Of a stretch of DNA of 12,444 bases, positions 6,609 through 12,444 are shown piece after piece. The translations under genes and the position numbers were made by a program. The stretch covers positions 1 through 12,444 of the forward strand of contig JAAZFK010000212.1 of the NCBI GenBank assembly GCA_012511735.1. Reading direction: 5' to 3'. The DNA comes from Clostridiaceae bacterium (GTDB lineage: Bacteria; Bacillota; Clostridia; Saccharofermentanales; DTU023). The notes below the pieces were generated by a model that had not been told where the DNA came from, ran no database searches, and saw nothing but the letters and a program-made list of their open reading frames with translations. Every line of letters starts with the position of its first letter. The first letter of the stretch is position 1.

Positions 6609-6875
6609 ATGGCTTACGAAATGATTCCTGTCGGCTTCGGCAATTTTGTTGCCAAATCGCGTTTGATCGCGGTGGTGACTTCCGAGTCGGCGCCCTCCAG
6701 ACGCTTGATACAGGACGCCCGCGAGCGCTTTGCCCTGATCGACGCCACGGGCGGCAAGAAGACCCGTTCCGTACTGGTGATGGACAGCGATCACATCGTC
6801 CTGTCAGCCATCGAACCTGAAGCGCTCGAGCTGGACAGCCCCCTGATGGCGGAGGATTCACATGGCCAGCTATGA
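6609..6875 (+). CDS. remA: RemA/DUF370 family DNA-binding regulator
   Basis: This 88-residue protein belongs to the DUF370 family, whose characterised member RemA (YlzA) of B. subtilis binds DNA as a ring-shaped oligomer and activates biofilm matrix and osmoprotection genes. The family core is well kept: PVGFGNFVAKSRLIAVV with Arg18, SESAPSRRLIQDARER (about 25-40), LIDATGG and VLVMDSDHIVLSAIEPE. B. subtilis RemA has an Arg-Arg pair in GRRTR; here the aligned positions 50-51 are Lys-Lys (GGKKTR), conserving charge. The start at 6609 has GGGAGCAG just upstream, and yicC ends ten bases before. The last 14 bases overlap gmk. In this organism the targets are unknown, and biofilm control should not be assumed. 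Confidence 0.93.
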   Translation: MAYEMIPVGFGNFVAKSRLIAVVTSESAPSRRLIQDARERFALIDATGGKKTRSVLVMDSDHIVLSAIEPEALELDSPLMAEDSHGQL

Positions 6876-7482
6876 GCGGAGTCTGGAAGAACAGGGCCTG
6901 TTGATCGTTCTGTCAGGGCCGTCCGGCGTAGGCAAGAATTCCATCATTGACGCCCTGAGGGAAGAAGATCCGGGACGCTTCCATTCCGTTTCCATGACCA
7001 CGCGGCCTCCCCGTAAAGATGAGCAGGAAGGGGTCTCCTACTATTTCACCAACAAGCTTCATTTTGAGGAGCTGATCCGAAAAGATAAAATTTTGGAATA
7101 TGACAGCTATTGCGGTGAATATTACGGAACCCCCCGCGAACCGATTGAACGGATGACCGGTCAAAATGTGGACATCCTGCTTGATCTGACGGTCAAGGGA
7201 GCCCTCGAACTCAAGCGCAACTGTCCCAACGCCGTCATTGTCTTCGTCACCGCCTCGACGGAGGAAGCCCTGAGGGAGCGGTTGATGAACCGGGGAACCG
7301 AATCGGAGGACGCCATCGACAAAAGATTAGAGACAGCCAGGGAAGAGATGACCAAGATCGACCTCTTTGATTATTGGGTGATCAATGACCTGATCAGCGA
7401 GGCCGCAAATGACGTCAGCGCCATCATCAGGGCGGAGAAACGGCGTACCCTGCGTTTTTTTGTTGACGAGTGCGACCTTTGA
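6862..7482 (+). CDS. gmk: Guanylate kinase, divergent motifs
   Basis: Guanylate kinase converts GMP to GDP with ATP and is normally essential. The 206-residue length and position after remA fit. Family blocks seen are the P-loop GPSGVGK (19-25), SMTTRPPR (44-51), the GMP-site segment LEYDSYCGEYYGTP (78-91) and the lid RGTES. Three family positions differ: the P-loop continues N-S where relatives usually have G-T or S-T; the usual D-I-D-V-Q-G reads D-L-T-V-K-G (108-113), replacing the second acidic residue and the Gln; and N-D-D-L reads N-D-L-I. The protein may still be an active Gmk, since the main GMP-binding arginines and the P-loop lysine remain. ATG 6862 has GGAGGA (6851-6856) 5 bases upstream and overlaps remA by 14 bases. 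Confidence 0.88.
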   Translation: MASYERSLEEQGLLIVLSGPSGVGKNSIIDALREEDPGRFHSVSMTTRPPRKDEQEGVSYYFTNKLHFEELIRKDKILEYDSYCGEYYGTPREPIERMTGQNVDILLDLTVKGALELKRNCPNAVIVFVTASTEEALRERLMNRGTESEDAIDKRLETAREEMTKIDLFDYWVINDLISEAANDVSAIIRAEKRRTLRFFVDECDL

Positions 7483-7492
7483 GCGGTATAAT
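7463..7492 (+). promoter_or_regulatory. Promoter of rpoZ-glyS inside the end of gmk
   Basis: TTGACG (7463-7468, five of six consensus bases) and a perfect TATAAT (7487-7492) are separated by 18 bases, the same spacing as the promoter at 2643. The -35 box lies within the last codons of gmk and the -10 just after its stop. Transcription should begin near 7499, leaving a leader of about 63 bases before rpoZ. Confidence 0.75.
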
Positions 7493-7528
7493 CTTCGAGG
7501 TTATCGTTTTTTAAAAGTGAGTTGTTAT

Positions 7529-7546
7529 AAAGACTGCGGTCTTTTT
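7529..7546 (+). terminator. Weak hairpin in the rpoZ leader (possible leaky terminator or attenuator)
   Basis: AAAGAC (7529-7534) pairs with GTCTTT (7539-7544) around the four-base loop TGCG, followed by two more T. It lies 16 bases before the rpoZ start and downstream of the promoter at 7463. The stem is short and AT-rich, so it would terminate poorly. It might trim read-through from gmk or affect rpoZ expression. The structure is seen; the function is a guess. Confidence 0.3.
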
Positions 7547-7562
7547 CGAATAGGAGTCATTC

Positions 7563-8060
7563 ATGCTGATACAACCCTCAACTGAATCGTTATTGCCGCT
7601 GGTTGAGAACAGATACGTGCTGGCCATGCTGGCCGCCCGAAGGGCGCGCCAGTTGACGTCGGGCGCCTGTCCGACCTTTGAGACAGAGACACCCAATCCG
7701 GTTACCTTGGCAAGTGAGGAGATCGGGGAGGGGTCGGTCGTTTACCGTTATGGCAAATGGGATGCCGTGATTCCCGAACACCCTCTGATTATCGCCGCCA
7801 GGGAAGCCGCCTTGCGGGAGGCCCGCGCCAAGGAAGAAGAGGAACGGCTGGAGGAACAAAGCCGCATCATGCGTCAGGTCGACCGTATGCCCGGAGAAGA
7901 TGTCTTCGAGCAGGTGGGGATCTCCGCTGAGGACGCTTCACGGATCGCTGAACAGCTGATCAGCCATGTAGCCTTACTGGAAGAAGAAGAGCGTCTGGCG
8001 GAGGAAGATTCGCAAGAGGAGCCGGCTGAAGCGGTCGAAGCGACTGAAGCCGGTGACTAG
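7563..8060 (+). CDS. rpoZ: RNA polymerase omega subunit with long acidic C-terminal extension
   Basis: Omega is the small RNA polymerase subunit that helps fold and hold the beta-prime chain. Residues 1-65 match the family: PSTESLLPLVENRYVLAMLAARRARQL (5-31), then PVTLASEEIGEGSVVYRYG (46-64), equivalent to the usual K-P-V-x-I-A-L-E-E-I-x-x-G-K. Canonical omega ends near there at roughly 65-90 residues. This protein continues to 165 with a charged tail: a predicted helix rich in Ala, Arg and Glu (about 78-112), a second segment (about 120-140), and an extremely acidic end rich in Glu. No stop or frame break separates core from tail. The start at 7563 has AGGAG (7552-7556) 6 bases upstream. Its place after gmk is the classic arrangement. 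What the tail binds is unknown. Confidence 0.88.
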   Translation: MLIQPSTESLLPLVENRYVLAMLAARRARQLTSGACPTFETETPNPVTLASEEIGEGSVVYRYGKWDAVIPEHPLIIAAREAALREARAKEEEERLEEQSRIMRQVDRMPGEDVFEQVGISAEDASRIAEQLISHVALLEEEERLAEEDSQEEPAEAVEATEAGD

Positions 8061-8098
8061 ACGCCCCTGATCATAAGACTGGACCAAGCGGAGTAAAA

Positions 8099-9493
8099 AT
8101 GGCAAAAAAGCAGCATGCCCTGGCCAATATCGTTGCCCTGGCGGGTAACAGAGGTTTTGTTTACCAGGGTTCGGAGATTTATGGGGGCCTGGCCAATTCG
8201 TGGGATTACGGCCCTTACGGAACCAGCTTGAAACAACGGATCAAGGCAGCTTGGTGGAAGCGGTTTGTGGATACCTGCCCCCTCAATGTTGGCCTTGATT
8301 CTTCCATTTTGATGAATCCGGACGTCTGGGTTGCTTCAGGTCATGTCGGAGGCTTCTCGGATCCCATGATTGACTGCCGCAAGTGCCGGACCCGTTGGCG
8401 GGCCGACCAGTTGATTGATGACTGGAACAAGAAGCAGGGATTCGCCCTGGCGTCAGACGGCTGGACCAATGAGGAGTATCTCTCCTACATCCGCGAGCAC
8501 GGCCTTGTCTGCCCCGCCTGCGGTGAGCATGATTTTACCGATGTCCGCCAGTTCAATCTCATGTTCAAGACCTTTCTGGGTGTCACTGAGGACAACCAGT
8601 CGCAGATCTATCTGAGGCCTGAAACCGCCCAGGGGATTTTCATCAACTTCCGCAATGTCCAGCGAACATCAAGGCGTAAGATCCCCTTCGGGATCGCGCA
8701 GATGGGCAAGTCCTTCCGCAATGAGATCACGCCGGGAAACTTCATCTTCAGAACCCGTGAATTCGAGCAGATGGAGCTCGAATTTTTCTGTGAGCCCGGC
8801 ACTGACCTTGACTGGTTCGAATACTGGAGAACCTTCTGCCACCAATGGCTTTTGGATCTGGGGATCAATGAGGACAATCTGAGACTGCGTGACCACACGC
8901 AGGAAGAGCTGTCTTTTTATTCGGTGGCGACCACCGACATCGAGTACCGTTATCCTTTCGGTTGGGGTGAACTCTGGGGGATCGCCGATCGGACCGATTA
9001 TGACCTCAAGCAGCACATTGACTATTCGAAGGAAGACCTTCGCTACTTCGACCCTGAAAAGAATGAGAAGTACATCCCCTACGTGGTCGAGCCCTCGCTT
9101 GGTACGGACCGCCTCTTGCTGGCGCTCCTGGCGGAGGCTTATGACGAAGAAGAACTGGAAAACGGGGAAAAACGTACCGTACTGCGATTTGCCCCCGCCC
9201 TGGCGCCTGTCCAGGTCGCCATCCTGCCCCTGTCCAACAAACTCCGGGAGGGAGCCCAGGCTGTCTACCAGGACTTGATCCAACATTACCTTTGTGAATA
9301 CGACGACCGCCAATCGATCGGCCGGCGCTACAGGCGCCAGGACGAGATCGGCACACCCTTTTGCGTGACCTTTGATTTTGAGTCCTTGGAGGATCACGCG
9401 GTGACGGTCCGGGAGCGCGACTCAATGGAGCAGGTCAGGATCCCTGTCGATCAGCTGGTTGGCTATTTCCAGGGACGGTTTGATCTGCCTTGA
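8099..9493 (+). CDS. glyS: Glycyl-tRNA synthetase, dimeric class II type
   Basis: This is the single-chain (alpha2) glycyl-tRNA synthetase, which charges tRNA-Gly; it is not the two-subunit GlyQ/GlyS enzyme. The 464 residues hold the class II catalytic core: RPETAQG from residue 173, motif 2 FRNEITPGNFIFRTREFEQME from 206, and motif 3 GTDRLLLALL from 335. Two CxxC pairs (C93/C96 and C138/C141) match the zinc-ribbon insertion seen in bacterial dimeric enzymes. The C-terminal anticodon-binding domain starts around 370 (APVQVAILPLSNK) and includes GRRYRRQDEIGTPFCVTFD. The ATG at 8099 has GCGGAG just upstream. It lies 38 bases after rpoZ with no terminator between, so the two are probably co-transcribed. 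Confidence 0.96.
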   Translation: MAKKQHALANIVALAGNRGFVYQGSEIYGGLANSWDYGPYGTSLKQRIKAAWWKRFVDTCPLNVGLDSSILMNPDVWVASGHVGGFSDPMIDCRKCRTRWRADQLIDDWNKKQGFALASDGWTNEEYLSYIREHGLVCPACGEHDFTDVRQFNLMFKTFLGVTEDNQSQIYLRPETAQGIFINFRNVQRTSRRKIPFGIAQMGKSFRNEITPGNFIFRTREFEQMELEFFCEPGTDLDWFEYWRTFCHQWLLDLGINEDNLRLRDHTQEELSFYSVATTDIEYRYPFGWGELWGIADRTDYDLKQHIDYSKEDLRYFDPEKNEKYIPYVVEPSLGTDRLLLALLAEAYDEEELENGEKRTVLRFAPALAPVQVAILPLSNKLREGAQAVYQDLIQHYLCEYDDRQSIGRRYRRQDEIGTPFCVTFDFESLEDHAVTVRERDSMEQVRIPVDQLVGYFQGRFDLP

Positions 9494-9535
9494 TTACATT
9501 TGCTGTTAATGACGCCGGCCGCAGGCATGGCGCTT

Positions 9536-9550
9536 GATAGAGAAACTATC
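9536..9550 (+). repeat. Small inverted repeat just upstream of the ppdK ribosome-binding site
   Basis: GATAG (9536-9540) and CTATC (9546-9550) form a perfect 5-bp inverted repeat around AGAAA, ending four bases before the GGGAGG ribosome-binding site (9555-9560). It could be a weak leader hairpin or an operator half-pair. The 74-base gap between glyS and ppdK shows no convincing promoter or terminator otherwise. Confidence 0.3.
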
Positions 9551-9567
9551 TATTGGGAGGATTTGAA

Positions 9568-12195
9568 ATGACGAAATACGTCTATATGTTTTCAGAAGGT
9601 GACGCGTCCATGCGCAATCTTCTGGGTGGCAAGGGAGCCAACCTGGCGGAGATGTCGGGTCTCGGACTTCCGGTGCCCAACGGCTTTACGGTGACGACAG
9701 AAGCCTGCAACCGCTATTACAGCGACCAGCAGACCATCGCGCCGGAGATCCATGAAGAGATCTTTGAGATGCTCGCCAAAACAGAAGAAGAAACAGGCAA
9801 GGTATTCGGTGACCCGAAACGCCCGCTTCTCCTGTCAGTCCGTTCCGGTGCCCGCGCTTCCATGCCGGGGATGATGGACACAGTGCTTAACCTGGGTTTG
9901 AACGACCAGGTGGCCGAGGGATTGGCCGAATTAACCGGCAATCGCCGGTTTGTTTTTGACAGCTACCGGCGCTTCATCATGATGTTCTCCGATGTTGTCA
10001 TGGATATTCCCCGCGGCCTCTTTGAGGAAGCCTTTGACGCCGTCAAGAAAGAGCGCGGCATCGAGGCCGACCTGGATCTGGACGCTGATGATCTGGAACG
10101 CATCGAGAATGACTTCAAGGCCATCTACGCCCGTGAGAAGGGCCAGCCCTTCCCCCAGGATGTCAAAGAACAGCTGGTCCTGTCGATCGAGGCGGTCTTT
10201 CAGTCATGGAACACCGACCGGGCCGTCTATTACCGCAAAATGCATAACATCCCCTCCCATTGGGGCACTGCCGTCAACGTCCAGGAAATGGTCTACGGCA
10301 ACATGGGTGAGACCTCCGGAACCGGCGTCGCTTTCTCACGAAATCCGGCGACCGGCGAAAACAAACTCTACGGTGAATACCTGATGAACGCCCAGGGTGA
10401 GGATGTGGTCGCCGGCGTGCGCACACCTTTCCCCATCGACCATCTGGCTGAGCAGATGCCCGAAGTCTACAAGCAGTTCGCCGACATTGCCCACCAACTG
10501 GAAAACCACTACGGCGACATGCAGGATCTGGAGTTCACCATCGAAAATGGCAAACTCTTCATCCTTCAGACCCGTAGCGGCAAGCGGACTGCTACCGCGG
10601 CCCTGCAGATCGCCGTCGACATGGTGGCGGAAGGCCTGATTTCACGCGAAGAAGCCCTGCTCAACATTGATCCCAAGCAGCTTGACGCCCTCCTGCACCC
10701 CGCCTTTGACCCCAAGTCCCTGGCGGAAGGCAAGAGAATCGCCAAGGGACTGCCCGCCTCACCGGGCGCGGCGACAGGCCAGATCGCCTTTACGGCCGAA
10801 CAGGCCACCGAGGCCAAGGAAGCCGGCAAGCCCGTGATCCTGGTCCGTGAGGAGACCTCTCCTGAAGACATCCAGGGCATGGCGGCGGCTGAAGGTATCC
10901 TGACCTCCCGCGGAGGCATGACCTCCCACGCGGCCGTTGTAGCCCGTGGCATGGGTAAATGCTGTGTGTCCGGTTGTTCTGAAGCGCTGATCAGCGAAAA
11001 GAACCAAACCCTGACCATCGACGGGAAAGTGTACCGTTGTGATGATTTCATCTCGCTTGACGGTTCGACCGGCCTGATTTACGAAGGCACCATCGAAACC
11101 CGCGAGGCGGAGATGTCCGGCAATTTCCAGACCATCATGGAATGGACAGATGAAATCGCCGAGATGACCGTCCGCGCCAACGCGGATACACCTCACGATT
11201 CACAGGTCGCGCTGGACCTGGGCGCCAGAGGAATTGGCCTGACCCGGACCGAGCACATGTTCTTCGAACCGGACCGTGTCTTCATGTTCCGTCAGATGAT
11301 CGTGGCGACCACGGAAGAAGAGCGCCGCAAGGCCCTGGCCAAGATCAAGCCCATGCAGCAGGAAGATTTCCTGGGGCTCTTCCGTGTCATGGACGGCTAC
11401 CCGGTGGTGATCAGACTGCTCGATCCCCCGCTCCACGAGTTCCTGCCGACCGCGGAAAGAGAAATCCGTCAACTGGCGGATGAGCTGGGCATGGCATACG
11501 AGCGTCTGTGCGAGATCATTGACGAGCTGCACGAGCTCAACCCCATGCTGGGACATCGTGGCTGCCGCCTGGGCGTCAGCTACCCCGAGATCACCGAGAT
11601 GCAGACGGAAGCCATCATCGGCGCGGCCTTGCAGGCAGCCGAGGAAGGCATTACGGTACTGCCGGAGATCATGGTGCCGCTGGTCAGCGAGGTCAAAGAA
11701 CTCGAGTACCTGAATGGCTTCATTAAGTCAACCGCCGACCGGCTGATCAAGGAATCAGGCCGTGACCTCAAGTATTGGGTGGGTACCATGGTTGAGATCC
11801 CCCGTGCCTGTGTAACAGCTGACAAGGTGGCGGAAGAAGCTGATTTCTTCAGCTTCGGCACCAACGACTTGACCCAGATGGCTTATGGACTCTCGCGTGA
11901 TGACGCCGGGAAGATTTTGGAAGCCTACTATCAGGCCGGTATCTTCGAGGCTGACCCGACCGCTCACCTGGACAGGGAGGGTGTCGGCCAGCTGATGCGC
12001 ATGGCCGTCGAACTGGGCCGCAAGACCAAGCCCGAACTGGAACTTGGCATCTGCGGTGAACACGGTGGCGATCCCTACTCGGTGGAATTCTGCCAGATGG
12101 TGGGTCTGGATTATGTGTCCTGCTCGCCTTACCGCGTCCCCATCGCCAGGCTTTCAGCCGCCCAGGCCGCGCTCAGGTATCCGCGCAAGAAATAA
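9568..12195 (+). CDS. ppdK: Pyruvate, phosphate dikinase
   Basis: PPDK interconverts pyruvate, ATP and phosphate with PEP, AMP and diphosphate, and often replaces or backs up pyruvate kinase in anaerobic PPi-linked glycolysis. The 875-residue protein matches the Clostridium symbiosum enzyme's length and domain order. The N-terminal ATP-grasp domain (about 1-340) opens with LLGGKGANLAEMSGLGLPVPNGF. The swivelling phosphohistidine domain carries GGMTSHAAVVARGMGKCCVSG with catalytic His454 and the adjacent Thr452. The C-terminal PEP/pyruvate barrel (about 518-870) includes GIGLTRTEHMF, the NDLTQ segment and catalytic Cys829 in GICGEHGGDP. ATG 9568 is chosen: GGGAGGA lies 6-7 bases upstream, whereas a TTG at 9553 would overlap that site. 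It appears monocistronic, with a strong terminator behind. A dedicated PPDK regulatory kinase is not in the window. Confidence 0.98.
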   Translation: MTKYVYMFSEGDASMRNLLGGKGANLAEMSGLGLPVPNGFTVTTEACNRYYSDQQTIAPEIHEEIFEMLAKTEEETGKVFGDPKRPLLLSVRSGARASMPGMMDTVLNLGLNDQVAEGLAELTGNRRFVFDSYRRFIMMFSDVVMDIPRGLFEEAFDAVKKERGIEADLDLDADDLERIENDFKAIYAREKGQPFPQDVKEQLVLSIEAVFQSWNTDRAVYYRKMHNIPSHWGTAVNVQEMVYGNMGETSGTGVAFSRNPATGENKLYGEYLMNAQGEDVVAGVRTPFPIDHLAEQMPEVYKQFADIAHQLENHYGDMQDLEFTIENGKLFILQTRSGKRTATAALQIAVDMVAEGLISREEALLNIDPKQLDALLHPAFDPKSLAEGKRIAKGLPASPGAATGQIAFTAEQATEAKEAGKPVILVREETSPEDIQGMAAAEGILTSRGGMTSHAAVVARGMGKCCVSGCSEALISEKNQTLTIDGKVYRCDDFISLDGSTGLIYEGTIETREAEMSGNFQTIMEWTDEIAEMTVRANADTPHDSQVALDLGARGIGLTRTEHMFFEPDRVFMFRQMIVATTEEERRKALAKIKPMQQEDFLGLFRVMDGYPVVIRLLDPPLHEFLPTAEREIRQLADELGMAYERLCEIIDELHELNPMLGHRGCRLGVSYPEITEMQTEAIIGAALQAAEEGITVLPEIMVPLVSEVKELEYLNGFIKSTADRLIKESGRDLKYWVGTMVEIPRACVTADKVAEEADFFSFGTNDLTQMAYGLSRDDAGKILEAYYQAGIFEADPTAHLDREGVGQLMRMAVELGRKTKPELELGICGEHGGDPYSVEFCQMVGLDYVSCSPYRVPIARLSAAQAALRYPRKK

Positions 12196-12207
12196 GAATC
12201 AAGCGAC

Positions 12208-12237
12208 TTGATCGCACTGGCACTGGAGGGCTACAAT
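12208..12237 (+). promoter_or_regulatory. Candidate promoter lying within the ppdK terminator
   Basis: TTGATC (12208-12213, four of six) and TACAAT (12232-12237, five of six) are separated by 18 bases, the spacing used by the two better promoters in this window. The -10 box lies in the loop of the ppdK terminator hairpin. The expected start near 12244 is in the hairpin's 3' arm, so the new transcript could not form the terminator. It would serve the gene at 12284. It may be chance. Confidence 0.4.
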
Positions 12238-12259
12238 AAGGCCTCCAGTGCCTTTTTTT
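12219..12259 (+). terminator. Strong Rho-independent terminator after ppdK
   Basis: An 11-bp perfect stem, GGCACTGGAGG (12219-12229) with CCTCCAGTGCC (12242-12252), has a 12-base loop and is followed directly by seven T (12253-12259). It begins 23 bases after the ppdK stop codon. This is the clearest terminator in the window and isolates ppdK from the downstream gene. Confidence 0.95.
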
Positions 12260-12283
12260 GCGCTGGAACCGGAGGTGTAAATC

Positions 12284-12444
12284 ATGGAGACTGAACAGGT
12301 GCGGATCCGGCATCGGATTCCTGAACTTGACTTTTTAAGAGGCTGCGCCCTGACCCTGATGATGTTTCATCACACGATCGGCGATCTTTATGATATCTAT
12401 CATCAGGATTTTGTTGCTTTCCAGCATTCCTACTGGTTTTATCA
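12284..12444 (+). CDS. Membrane acyltransferase-like protein, N-terminus only (HGSNAT/DUF1624-like)
   Basis: Only the first 53 codons are present; the gene runs off the window edge. The ATG at 12284 has an excellent GGAGGTG (12271-12277) 6 bases upstream. After a short basic lead, the sequence reads RIPELDFLRGCALTLMMFHHTIGDLYD (about residues 11-37): a charged Glu-Leu-Asp-x-x-Arg-Gly entry followed by a hydrophobic helix with histidines. This resembles the start of multi-pass membrane proteins of the heparan-alpha-glucosaminide N-acetyltransferase-like (DUF1624) family, and more loosely other acyltransferase families with E-x-D-x-x-R-G openings. Such proteins are thought to transfer acyl groups across the membrane, but the substrate is unknown. 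Assignment rests on one short motif, so it is provisional. Confidence 0.6.
   Translation, partial: METEQVRIRHRIPELDFLRGCALTLMMFHHTIGDLYDIYHQDFVAFQHSYWFY

Noticed and set aside
9480..9510. Promoter for ppdK (TTGATC with GTTAAT)
   Set aside because: Spacing would be 19 bases with two mismatches in each box; not strong enough to call.

Overview
The window looks like an ordinary core-genome stretch of a fairly GC-rich member of the Bacillota (Firmicutes), most likely class Clostridia. The evidence is a RemA/DUF370 gene between yicC and gmk with rpoZ behind it, a dimeric (single-chain) glycyl-tRNA synthetase, a COG1768-type phosphoesterase, pyruvate phosphate dikinase, strong Shine-Dalgarno sites and a Crh-like HPr protein. 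A closer placement is not possible by eye. All genes lie on the + strand. There is no sign of mobile elements, CRISPR arrays, tRNA or rRNA genes, and no gene-free gap exceeds about 115 bases.

Layout. (1) 33-886: the ribosomal pair rplM-rpsI, closed by a hairpin terminator at 911-937. (2) 979-2607: tsaE-tsaB-rimI, overlapping genes for the t6A tRNA-modification machinery plus an N-acetyltransferase; tsaD is not in the window. (3) 2620-7482: a new transcription unit begins at a perfect-consensus promoter (TTGACA, 18 bp, TATAAT) surrounded by inverted repeats. It carries an HPr-like gene, uvrC, a metallophosphoesterase, yicC, remA and gmk, tightly packed or overlapping from uvrC onwards. (4) 7463-9493: a promoter inside the end of gmk serves rpoZ and probably glyS. 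(5) 9568-12195: ppdK, ended by a strong terminator (12219-12259). (6) 12284 to the edge: the start of a membrane acyltransferase-like gene, possibly driven by a promoter lying inside the ppdK terminator hairpin.

Most genes are housekeeping: translation, tRNA modification and charging, excision repair, RNA turnover, nucleotide synthesis, transcription and PPi-linked glycolysis. The most notable item is the small HPr paralogue. It keeps the regulatory Ser46 region but has Leu where HPr has its catalytic His15. This is the signature of a Crh-type regulator, here heading a DNA-repair/nucleotide operon under an elaborate-looking promoter. Secondary points are an omega subunit with a ~100-residue acidic tail, a guanylate kinase with altered family motifs, a uvrC ribosome-binding site in a hairpin loop, and a promoter-in-terminator arrangement. 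I see no wholly novel multi-gene system.
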